Below, piece after piece: positions 52,706-60,646 of a stretch of 64,000 bases of DNA (positions are counted from its first letter, which is position 1; each line of letters opens with the position of its first letter). The notes under the pieces are model-generated. The model did not search any database and was not told where the DNA came from. It saw only the letters and a list, made by a program, of their open reading frames with translations. The translations under genes and the position numbers were made by a program. The stretch is from NCBI RefSeq assembly GCF_029094525.1, contig NZ_CP119107.1, forward strand, positions 744,001 through 808,000, read 5' to 3'. This DNA is from Pullulanibacillus sp. KACC 23026. Its GTDB lineage: Bacteria > Bacillota > Bacilli > Bacillales > Sporolactobacillaceae.

Positions 52706-53677
52706 TTGGTTGACAGGGTTAACAACACTTTATCCAAATATTTAGTTCATCAGAGTCCGTATCTAAGTCCGACAATTAGCTTTTTTATTAAATACCGCTA
52801 TCTTTTTTTCATCATATCTGTAATTGGAATCTGGTTTGATAAAAATGTGTCGAGTTCAATAGGCATTTATAGTTTAATCATGGTATTTTTTGGACTCGTG
52901 TATCCCCATCTTTGGCAAGGAATTCATCAAAGCTTCTTGGCAACCCTTCTTAGGTTCTATCATGGGCCAGAGGGATTTCCTGGTATTGATATATTTCTGT
53001 TTCAATGGTTAAGTTATTTGGCTATTTGGTTTGCGGTTTCATCACTGGTAAAGAAAAATAGTGAGCAAAAGGATAGACTCATAAGCATTACCACATCTTT
53101 TGCAGCGGTATTGGATGCAAGGGATAAATATACCGCCTTTCACTCTGAAAATGTGGCCAGGCTCTCTGTCATGATTGCTAAAGAATTGGGACTGCCAGAC
53201 AAAGAGTGTAACCAAATTAAACTCGGGGCACATTTGCACGATATCGGGAAAATTGGCATCCCCGAGCATATCTTAAATAATCCCTCAAAACTCACCGAAG
53301 AAGACTACGAAATTATAAAAACCCATCCGATCCTTGGGTATAACTTTATAAAGGAATTAAAAGTATTTGAAAAACAGGGGGTTTTTGACGCCATTTTATA
53401 CCATCATGAAAGGGAAGATGGGACCGGCTACCCTGAAGGCTTAACAAGCGGAGAAATTCCGCAGATAGCTAAAATCATTGCCGTTGCCGATTCATTTGAT
53501 GCCATGACCTCAAGAAGAATCTATAGAAAAGAAAACAGCTTCGACTTTGCCGTCAATGAAATTATCAAGAATAAAGGCAACTGGTATGACACCCAAGTCG
53601 TCAATGCCTTTGAGCGAATCATCGAACGTGAAGGTGAGCGTCTCATAGCCGAAACAGGGGGACACTTCTCGCGTTAG
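52706..53677 (+). CDS. HD-GYP domain protein (c-di-GMP phosphodiesterase)
   Basis: A 323-residue membrane enzyme. Three hydrophobic segments lie in the first 118 residues (FFIKYRYLFFIISVIGIWF; SIGIYSLIMVFFGLVYPH; FLFQWLSYLAIWFAVSSLV). The HD-GYP domain follows: AFHSENVARLSVMIAK, LGAHLHDIGKIGIPEHIL, KTHPILGYNFI, LYHHEREDGTGYPEGL (HHExxDGxGYP) and ADSFDAMTS. TTG start behind GAGGAGGG. It breaks c-di-GMP to GMP/pGpG. The last nine residues (AETGGHFSR) and the stop come from an R1 palindrome that overlaps the gene end. Confidence 0.93.
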   Translation: MVDRVNNTLSKYLVHQSPYLSPTISFFIKYRYLFFIISVIGIWFDKNVSSSIGIYSLIMVFFGLVYPHLWQGIHQSFLATLLRFYHGPEGFPGIDIFLFQWLSYLAIWFAVSSLVKKNSEQKDRLISITTSFAAVLDARDKYTAFHSENVARLSVMIAKELGLPDKECNQIKLGAHLHDIGKIGIPEHILNNPSKLTEEDYEIIKTHPILGYNFIKELKVFEKQGVFDAILYHHEREDGTGYPEGLTSGEIPQIAKIIAVADSFDAMTSRRIYRKENSFDFAVNEIIKNKGNWYDTQVVNAFERIIEREGERLIAETGGHFSR

Positions 53678-53706
53678 GAAACAGGGGGACGGTTCTCGCG
53701 TTTCAT
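53654..53706 (+). repeat. Two tandem R1 copies at the end of the HD-GYP gene
   Basis: GAAACAGGGGGACACTTCTC then GCGTTAG (worn right arm, containing the TAG stop), followed by GAAACAGGGGGACGG to CGCGTTTCA. Confidence 0.8.
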
Positions 53707-53901
53707 GTAATCAAACGAAGAGGGCCCATTTGTTGTCATCAATAGAAACCTTTGTACATGGGAACAATTGGAACACAAGGTAAGAGCGTTTGAAAGATGT
53801 CAGATTCAAATGAAGCTTTAGGATCAAACAGATGAGGTGGGGGTATCCGCCTGGTGCCTGTTCGATTTGGAGTTGTTTTTTAGAAAATAGGTGTATTTTT
53901 G
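53707..53901. other. Intergenic stretch with a coding scrap
   Basis: 53745-53825 is worn DNA similar to the end of the gene at 35225 (CATGGGAACAATTGG and GATTCAAATGAAG against 35601-35660), i.e. a scrap of a paralogue of that hypothetical gene. An R2 scrap (TGGTGCCTGTTCGATT) follows at 53855. Confidence 0.5.
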
Positions 53902-54027
53902 GCTGAGCAATGAGCTGATTGCATAAGTCGAAATTGACGCGTCCTCCTAAGGCAAGCGCAATGTGGAGTACCGTCTCTCACCGCAATATATAACGCACAA
54001 AAGACGTCATTCAGGGCGTCTTTTTAC
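53902..54027 (+). ncRNA. Candidate structured small RNA, copy 2
   Basis: About 125 bases close to copy 1 at 25615: shared TGAGCTGATTGCATAAGTCG, ATTGACGCG, TGTGGAGT, GTCTCTC, CCGCAATATATAACGCA and terminator AAGACGTC/GGCGTCTTTTT. Differences cluster in the region between TTGACGCG and TGTGGAGT. The promoter is weaker (TTGTTT, 15 bases, TATTTT). Confidence 0.6.
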
Positions 54028-54042
54028 TTGTCATAGGGGCGG

Positions 54043-54066
54043 TGCCTGTCACCATCCGAATTAGGG
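54043..54066 (+). repeat. R2 dispersed repeat
   Basis: GGTGCCTGTCACCATCCGAA then TTAG, sixteen bases after the small RNA terminator. Confidence 0.75.
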
Positions 54067-54130
54067 TTGTTCCTTTATTCAACTATGATTATTTCTTTTG
54101 TATTCGTGTGTTGATGAAGACATGTGGGGC

Positions 54131-54171
54131 GTTTCCCTTTCTTTTACAGAATAGGGAAAGATGTTTTTTTT
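54131..54171 (+). terminator. Terminator upstream of the surface cassette
   Basis: TTTCCCT pairs with AGGGAAA and is followed by eight T. It isolates the surface cassette from upstream transcripts; the promoter of the cassette should lie between here and 54400. Confidence 0.65.
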
Positions 54172-54417
54172 GTAGAACTATGTAAAAAAATCTATTATTT
54201 TGTCGGTGGATTTGGTAATCTATATAAGCTATTTGATAATTTATGGGGAGGAATGGGGAATATGGCTAGATAACCAGTCATTTCATCTTGCTTTTATAGA
54301 TATAACGTTTTTGAGAAAGTGTTTCATTGATCGTCTCATACTTAAAGATGGACTAAATGAAAGAGCCTTCTTGGTTGTACTTATTTAACAAATGCCTAAT
54401 TAAATGGAGGGGTTTAT

Positions 54418-57400
54418 TTGAGTGGTGTTGCTCGTGGTATTTTCCCAATAGTGAGAAAAGTGAAAAATATCCCGTTGCTCATCACTGTTTTGATGATCGT
54501 TTTTATGGCGTATTCTTCTGTCACCAAAGCTGATTCTTTAGATAATCAGAAAGTTGTATTTGGGAATGGTGCTGACTGGATGAAATCTGGAACTGCGCTT
54601 AATGGAGATACACTAACGATTGATTTAGGCAGTCGCTTTTCCTATCTTGACCAAGGCTCTATTCAGTTAGAGGCCGAAACGCAAGGAAACGTAACTGCAA
54701 CAGTGAATGGGTTAACCTTACAAATTACGATTCAAGATTTTGGTGAGTCAACAATAAAAGTCAAAGCAGTCGATAAAAATGGGAAAACAGAACAAGATCA
54801 GTTTCAATTGAATGTCACCAAAACCGGTGATATCAATGGGGATGGAATCATTAATCCTTCTGACGCACTTTATATTTACCAAGTGACAAGCGGAAAGATT
54901 TCCTTAAGCCCTGAACAGTTGAAACTGCTCGATATAGATGGAGACGGCAAAGTGACGAATGCCGATGCCAGCCTCTTGATGACGAAATATGTGGGTAAGC
55001 AAACAGACACAAATGTTAGTGAAGGCAATAATTTCTTTGTGACACTAACCGATGTCAATGATGCACCGATAGCGAATGATGATCAGTATTCGGTTGATGA
55101 AGATCATACCCTACAAATTGATACCGATCATGGCGTTTTAGCGAATGATGAGGATGTCGAAAAAGATACGTTAACAGCTCATAAGGTAAGTGATCCTTCT
55201 CATGGTTCCTTAACATTAAACGCAGACGGTTCGTTCAGTTATACACCTGATGCCAACTATAATGGGAAAGATACCTTTACCTACAAAGCAAATGATGGGG
55301 ACTTGGATTCTGAGGAACAGACAGTAACGATTGACGTTAAATCGGTCAATGATGCTCCCGTTGCAAAAGCAGATAGCTTTATGGTCAATGAGGATGAAAC
55401 CCTGACTGTTCAAGCAACTTCTTCTATTCTCGCCAATGACACGGACGTGGAAAACGATCCTCTCACAGCTGTTCTGGTAAACGGTCCTTCACATGGTACC
55501 TTATCCTTAAATCCAGATGGAACGTTTAGTTATACGCCGAACGCGAATTACAATGGGAAAGATACATTCACTTACAAAGCCAATGACGGTGAGCTCAATT
55601 CCGCTGAACAAACGGTAACCATTGATGTGAAACCAGTCAATGATGCGCCAATTGCCAAAGCAGACAGCTACACAGTCAATGAAGATGAAACACTTAATGT
55701 AAAGTCAGATGCGAGCCTTCTTGCAAATGACTCAGATGTCGATGGCGACAGCTTAACAGCCATTAAAGTAAGCGGCCCATCACACGGTACATTAAGCCTG
55801 AACGCAGACGGCACGTTCAGTTATACACCGGACGCTAATTATAACGGAAAAGATGCCTTCACTTATAAAGCCAATGATGGTGTGCTGAACTCCGATGTAC
55901 AAACGGTGACCATTGATGTGAAATCAGTCAATGATGCGCCCGTCGCAAAAGCAGACAGCTACTCGGTTAACGAGGATGAAACATTGGCAGTAGATACTAA
56001 TATTCTTGCCAACGATACGGATGTGGATGGCGATACGCTAAAATCTATTTTGGTAGACAGCCCTTCCCACGGAACTTTGGCCTTAAACTTAGATGGCACC
56101 TTTAGTTATACGCCAGATGCGAACTACAACGGAAAAGATACGTTCACTTATAAAGCCTATGACGGAGATCTCTACTCCAATAAGCAAACGGTAACCATTG
56201 ACGTGAAACCCGTCAATGATGCGCCCGTCGCCAAAGCAGACAGCTATACGGTGAATGAAGATGAAACGTTAAATGTAAAGTCAGACTCTAGTATTCTTGC
56301 AAACGACTCAGATGTGGATGGTGACAGCTTAACAGCCATTAAAGTGAGCGGACCTTCCCACGGTACCCTAACTTGTAACGCAGACGGCACCTTCAGCTAT
56401 ACACCGGACGCTAACTATAACGGAAAAGATACGTTCACTTATAAAGCCAATGACGGTGTGCTGAACTCCGATGTACAAACGGTGACCATTGATGTCAAAC
56501 CGGTCGATGATGCCCCAGTCGCAAAAGCAGACAGTTACTCGGTTAATGAGGATGAAACACTTAATGTAACGGAGGATACGAGTATTCTCGCCAATGACAC
56601 CGATGTTGATAGCCCCACTTTAACGGCTATTTTGGTAAGTGGTCCCTCACATGGTACTTTAAGTCTAAACGCTAATGGCACATTCAGTTATATACCGGGT
56701 GCCAACTATAACGGAAAAGATACGTTTACCTATAAAGCCAATGACGGGGAACTTAATTCCGATGTGCAGACGGTAACCATTAATGTGAAACCAGTCAATG
56801 ATGCGCCAGTTGCCAAAGCAGACAGCTATACGGTGAATGAAGATGAAACACTTAATGTAAAGTCAGACTCTAGTATTCTTGCAAACGACACAGATGTCGA
56901 TGGCGACAGCTTAACAGCTATTAAAGTGAACGGGCCATCCCACGGAACTCTAACCTTTAATACAGATGGGACGTTCAGTTATACACCGTCCGCTAACTAT
57001 AACGGAAACGATTCGTTTACCTATAAAGCCTTTGATGGGAATCTTTATTCCGAAGAGCAGACGGTAACCATTGATGTGAAACCAGTTAATGACCCGCCTG
57101 TTGCTGATCGTGTTTCCTTAAGTGGGAATACAGAAGTCGGAAGTACTTTAACGGGACATTATACTTACTCAGATATAGAAAATGACCCAGAAGGTACGTC
57201 CACCTATCAATGGTATCGAAGTGCCAATTCTGATGGAGTCGGTAAAGTCGCCATCTCAGGAGCGAATTCGATCGACTATACGCTTCAAGATGCTGATTTA
57301 GGCCAATACGTATTCTTTGCCGTCACACCAGTTGCGGCAACGGGTGCGCAAACGACTCAAGAGTATCTAAGTGGAGCAAGTGATCCGATAAAGCCGAAAG

Positions 57401-58548
57401 ATATCACGCCGCCGACAGTGAATTCAGTCAGTCCAGCTAACCAAGCAACGGATGTTTCAACGACGGATGATCTTGTCGCAACGTTTAGCGAAAATGTCGT
57501 TGCCCAGAACGGTACCATTGCTATTCATAAGACAAGTGATGACTCTATCGTTGAATCCTTTAAAGCCAATGATACGGATCATGTGGTGGTTGACGCTAAT
57601 AAAGTGACGATCAAACATTCAGACTTAGAACAAGGTGTAAGCTATTATGTCACGATTGATAAGAATGCCTTTACGGACATGAGCGGCAATGCTTTTGCTG
57701 GTCTAAGTGATCCAACAGACTGGACCTTTAAAACGGTTGTTCCAGTTACCTTAGCAGCAGATCCTTTAATACCAATGTCCGAAGATGATTTGAAAGATGG
57801 CAGCGGCAGTTATATCACCTTGCAATTAGATGGAGATTCTTTTAACGCGGGGATTTCTGCATCTGATTTCGTTTTGAACAATGCTCCTTCAGGGGTTAGT
57901 ATCTTGGATGTCTATTATTTAGGCGATGGTTCGGCCGGTGTGTTTTTGGGCTATGACGGAACGGACTTTGACCAAAATATAACGAATTTCTCAGTGACAG
58001 CCAAAGCCTCTGCCACGAACAGTGGTCAAGAAGTCACGTCCAATCCGTTAACCATTACGGCTGATATTGAACCGCCTAGTGCTTATTTCTCACAATACGT
58101 GGATGGTGGAAATGGGGAAATTGCTTTTCAAATTAAGTCGTTTCCAGGGGATACAACGGGTTATACAATAGATATCTATAAGTGGATGAAAGCTACAAAC
58201 AAAAAGTCAATAGAAACACTACCGGTTGATTATATGGTTGCTGGCCAACCGTATATTGTTATCGACTCTATATTCTACGACTTCTTTGATGTTACTCCTG
58301 CCCAATATTATAATGTGGATGATATGATATATGACCCCAATAACTATACGCTTAACGCAATAGTTTTAAAGAGAAATGGGGTAATAGTGGATGTTCTTGG
58401 AAATCCAAATAGTAATGGTCCGGATCAATTTTTGCCTGATGGCGGGACCTTGGTCAGAAACCCTAATTTAATTCATGGAAATACGATGTTTGTCAATGGT
58501 GAATGGCAGACATATCCTAAGGGGACCTATCAGTATATTGGACAATGA
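54418..58548 (+). CDS. Giant secreted dockerin-bearing adhesin with seven cadherin-like repeats
   Basis: A 1376-residue secreted protein; TTG start behind GGAGGGG. Signal peptide about 1-38 (basic start, LLITVLMIVFMAYSS, cut near TKA-DS). An Ig-like domain (about 41-135). Dockerin type I (137-195) with two calcium loops, DINGDGIINPSD and DIDGDGKVTNAD. Seven repeats of about 97 residues (213-890), each NDAPVAKADSYTVNEDETL, ILANDTDVDGDSLTA, GTLSLNADGTFSYTPDANYN and GKDTFTYKANDG, i.e. cadherin-like/VCBS type. Then an Ig-like unit, a Big_5-like unit (PPTVNSVSPANQATDV, about 996-1108) and a further beta domain to 1376. There is no LPXTG or membrane anchor. The next gene, 15 bases on, encodes a wall-anchored cohesin, so the dockerin probably docks there. 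Confidence 0.9.
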   Translation: MSGVARGIFPIVRKVKNIPLLITVLMIVFMAYSSVTKADSLDNQKVVFGNGADWMKSGTALNGDTLTIDLGSRFSYLDQGSIQLEAETQGNVTATVNGLTLQITIQDFGESTIKVKAVDKNGKTEQDQFQLNVTKTGDINGDGIINPSDALYIYQVTSGKISLSPEQLKLLDIDGDGKVTNADASLLMTKYVGKQTDTNVSEGNNFFVTLTDVNDAPIANDDQYSVDEDHTLQIDTDHGVLANDEDVEKDTLTAHKVSDPSHGSLTLNADGSFSYTPDANYNGKDTFTYKANDGDLDSEEQTVTIDVKSVNDAPVAKADSFMVNEDETLTVQATSSILANDTDVENDPLTAVLVNGPSHGTLSLNPDGTFSYTPNANYNGKDTFTYKANDGELNSAEQTVTIDVKPVNDAPIAKADSYTVNEDETLNVKSDASLLANDSDVDGDSLTAIKVSGPSHGTLSLNADGTFSYTPDANYNGKDAFTYKANDGVLNSDVQTVTIDVKSVNDAPVAKADSYSVNEDETLAVDTNILANDTDVDGDTLKSILVDSPSHGTLALNLDGTFSYTPDANYNGKDTFTYKAYDGDLYSNKQTVTIDVKPVNDAPVAKADSYTVNEDETLNVKSDSSILANDSDVDGDSLTAIKVSGPSHGTLTCNADGTFSYTPDANYNGKDTFTYKANDGVLNSDVQTVTIDVKPVDDAPVAKADSYSVNEDETLNVTEDTSILANDTDVDSPTLTAILVSGPSHGTLSLNANGTFSYIPGANYNGKDTFTYKANDGELNSDVQTVTINVKPVNDAPVAKADSYTVNEDETLNVKSDSSILANDTDVDGDSLTAIKVNGPSHGTLTFNTDGTFSYTPSANYNGNDSFTYKAFDGNLYSEEQTVTIDVKPVNDPPVADRVSLSGNTEVGSTLTGHYTYSDIENDPEGTSTYQWYRSANSDGVGKVAISGANSIDYTLQDADLGQYVFFAVTPVAATGAQTTQEYLSGASDPIKPKDITPPTVNSVSPANQATDVSTTDDLVATFSENVVAQNGTIAIHKTSDDSIVESFKANDTDHVVVDANKVTIKHSDLEQGVSYYVTIDKNAFTDMSGNAFAGLSDPTDWTFKTVVPVTLAADPLIPMSEDDLKDGSGSYITLQLDGDSFNAGISASDFVLNNAPSGVSILDVYYLGDGSAGVFLGYDGTDFDQNITNFSVTAKASATNSGQEVTSNPLTITADIEPPSAYFSQYVDGGNGEIAFQIKSFPGDTTGYTIDIYKWMKATNKKSIETLPVDYMVAGQPYIVIDSIFYDFFDVTPAQYYNVDDMIYDPNNYTLNAIVLKRNGVIVDVLGNPNSNGPDQFLPDGGTLVRNPNLIHGNTMFVNGEWQTYPKGTYQYIGQ

Positions 58549-58563
58549 GAGAGAGGTTAATAT

Positions 58564-59628
58564 ATGAAACTAGCAGTGAATGTAATAAAACTCATGGCAT
58601 TAGCCTTGCTCGTCGCTGTCCTTGTGCACCCTTTGAAATCTGAGGCGGCAGTGAACACATCAGCCCCTGATCTAACCATGACCATTGGGAATGTGAAAGG
58701 ATATGTCGGCGATACCGTTGATGTCCCTGTCAAGATCAATAAGCCAAACAAGGGGATTGCGGCTTACGGAGTTGAACTTAATTATGACTCATCGGCTCTT
58801 GAAGTTGTGGGGATAAAAGAGGGATATGGCAGCGGGGACACCGCTGCTTGCTCCCAAAACAAGGAAGGCTGTTTCTGGTCATCTTATGATAATTCAAAAG
58901 GGTATTTGCGGACGGCATGGGCAGATACAACCGCGGGTGATCATCCGATTACAGAAACAACCACTCTTTTTACGGTAGAGTTTAAGATTAAGGATGGCAA
59001 AAAATTAGGAGCTAATCCTTTAACAGTCGATTCCTCTAATAAAGAATCGTTAAGTTTTTCGGATGTATCGAACCATCCTCTTAATGTTGAGGTGGAAAAT
59101 GGTCAATTGACAACGGCAAAATCAAGCAACGCCGATCTATCAAGCCTCCAGTTAAGTAATGGTAAGCTAACTCCTGCTTTCTCAAAGACTGTTGACACCT
59201 ACAAGGCGTCAGTAGCCCATTCGGTCGATTCTATCTCGATTGCGACAAAGGCGGAGGATGCCCATTCAACTGTTACTATTAATGGTAAGCCTGCTACTGA
59301 TCAGTATTCTTTGGAAACAGGGGACAACACATTTAAAATTAATGTACAGGCCCAAGATGGAACATCCAAAGATTATACAATTAAAGTGACGAGAGAAAAG
59401 GATCAGACCACAGTTAATAATCAGACCGATTCCGGTAAGGGGACCCATGCTAGTACTGGAACGAGTCAAACCGATTCCAGTAATGGGACCCATGTTAAGA
59501 CCTTGCCAAAAACAGGGGATGATTCTTATATTGATCGCTATTTAAATATAGGGATAGGTGCTGTAACAGCGGCTATTCTGATCACTCTAGTCATCTACTA
59601 TCGAAAAAAGCGCATGACTCAAGATTAA
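58564..59628 (+). CDS. LPXTG wall-anchored protein with a cohesin domain
   Basis: A 354-residue surface protein. Signal peptide 1-28 (LMALALLVAVLVHPLKSEAA). Cohesin (about 36-172): GNVKGYVGDTVDVPVKINKP, GIAAYGVELNYDSSALEVVG, WADTTAGDHPI and LFTVEFKIK are the usual strands. A cadherin-like beta-sandwich (about 183-275: LSSLQLSNGKLTPAFSKTV, YTIKVTRE). A Ser/Thr/Gly linker with two near-copies of QTDSGKGTH. LPKTG (314-318), a hydrophobic helix and the basic tail RKKRMTQD. It lies between the dockerin protein and a sortase, so it is the probable wall-bound receptor of the dockerin. GAGAGAGG precedes the ATG. Confidence 0.92.
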   Translation: MKLAVNVIKLMALALLVAVLVHPLKSEAAVNTSAPDLTMTIGNVKGYVGDTVDVPVKINKPNKGIAAYGVELNYDSSALEVVGIKEGYGSGDTAACSQNKEGCFWSSYDNSKGYLRTAWADTTAGDHPITETTTLFTVEFKIKDGKKLGANPLTVDSSNKESLSFSDVSNHPLNVEVENGQLTTAKSSNADLSSLQLSNGKLTPAFSKTVDTYKASVAHSVDSISIATKAEDAHSTVTINGKPATDQYSLETGDNTFKINVQAQDGTSKDYTIKVTREKDQTTVNNQTDSGKGTHASTGTSQTDSSNGTHVKTLPKTGDDSYIDRYLNIGIGAVTAAILITLVIYYRKKRMTQD

Positions 59629-59651
59629 AAGTAGAAAGTAAGGAAAAATAC

Positions 59652-59700
59652 TAGTAGAGGGGCACTTGAGTGAGACTGTGCCTCTCTACTTTTCTAGTAG
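59652..59700 (+). terminator. Hairpin between the cohesin and sortase genes
   Basis: GTAGAGGGGCAC pairs with GTGCCTCTCTAC, followed by TTTT. It could let part of the transcripts stop after the structural genes, so that sortase is made in smaller amounts. Confidence 0.65.
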
Positions 59701-59709
59701 GTAGAGAAA

Positions 59710-60258
59710 ATGAAAAAAACGGTTTCGATTATTATAACTGTATTGGTTTTAATATTGGCTGTATTGGTGTACTGGCGTCTTCATCGGATATATGAAGACA
59801 GGGTTAATCATTCGATAAGGATGAAACTCGAAAAACAGTTTGATACAGCTATTCAAACAAAAACGATCCCCAAGAACACCGATATGATTGGGGAAATCAA
59901 GATTCCTTCCTTATCCATTAATTATGTTATCCTGAACAAAACAACAGATAAGAATTTGGCAATATCCATCACTAAGCTAGCGGGACCAGCGATCAATCAA
60001 AAGGGTAATTTGGTATTAGCGGGGCATGATATGAAAAATGGCGACTTCTTTGGGAAGCTAAAAGGGATAAAAATCTCAGATAAAATTATCATAGAGGATC
60101 TAGCCGGACATAAGAAAACCTATCATGTCATCAAAAAATATAGCGTCAAAGATACAGACACTGCCCCGCTTAATCAAGATACAAAAGGCCAAACCCTACT
60201 CACCTTGCTAACATGCACCTATCTACCCAGCGACCGCCTCGTCGTTCTAGCTAAGTGA
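59710..60258 (+). CDS. Sortase (class A/D-like)
   Basis: A 182-residue transpeptidase with an N-terminal membrane helix (VSIIITVLVLILAVLVYW, 5-22). The catalytic triad is visible: His106 in LAGHD, Cys169 in LLTCTY and Arg176 in SDRLVV. It cuts LPXTG between Thr and Gly and links the protein to the wall; the LPKTG of the preceding gene is the obvious substrate, so it is a dedicated sortase. The start has AGGTAGAGAAA upstream. The TGA stop is the start of an R1 element. Confidence 0.93.
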   Translation: MKKTVSIIITVLVLILAVLVYWRLHRIYEDRVNHSIRMKLEKQFDTAIQTKTIPKNTDMIGEIKIPSLSINYVILNKTTDKNLAISITKLAGPAINQKGNLVLAGHDMKNGDFFGKLKGIKISDKIIIEDLAGHKKTYHVIKKYSVKDTDTAPLNQDTKGQTLLTLLTCTYLPSDRLVVLAK

Positions 60259-60284
60259 AACACGGGGACGGTTCTTCCGTTTCA
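60256..60284 (+). repeat. R1 palindromic repeat overlapping stop codon
   Basis: TGAAACACGGGGACGG then TTCTTCCGTTTCA; its TGA is the sortase stop. Confidence 0.85.
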
Positions 60285-60356
60285 TTCAGACCAGACTCTG
60301 CGTGCCTCTCCAGACTTTGGAGCTGAGAAGAGACAGGTTCGTACAATTTTGGCACT

Positions 60357-60390
60357 AAAAGACTGATTGTTTAATCGGTCTTTTTTTTAT
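60357..60390 (+). terminator. Terminator of the surface cassette
   Basis: AAAAGACTGATT pairs with AATCGGTCTTTT and continues into eight T. Confidence 0.85.
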
Positions 60391-60646
60391 GATACGGAAT
60401 GAGGCATTTACTACGTAAGAGGTGTCTACGTAATTTGGACCTAAAGATAACTAAGATAAGACGCTCTTCCTGACGTGGAAGAGCGCCCAATTATTGATGG
60501 AATAGTAGGATGGGTTAAATACGAAAAGACGAGCATTTAGAATGCAATCGTCTTATAGATGGATAATTTCGTTGTCCTGTTAAATGCCCGTTTCTTAAGG
60601 TAAGGCTGCCGATTCTACTGGCAGCCCTAGTTTCATATACGTAAGT
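60391..60646. other. Intergenic with hairpins
   Basis: CGCTCTTCC/GGAAGAGCG (60462-60486) and GGCTGCC/GGCAGCC (60604-60630). The second lies just past the stop of the minus-strand UvrA-like gene and is its likely terminator, though without a good T run. Confidence 0.5.

Noticed and set aside
54200-54388. 62-aa frame upstream of the adhesin gene
   Set aside because: TTG-type start without a ribosome site, just after a terminator, in the expected promoter and leader region.
54418-60258. Cellulosome
   Set aside because: Cohesin and dockerin are present, but no glycoside hydrolase or carbohydrate-binding module is encoded, and there is only one cohesin.
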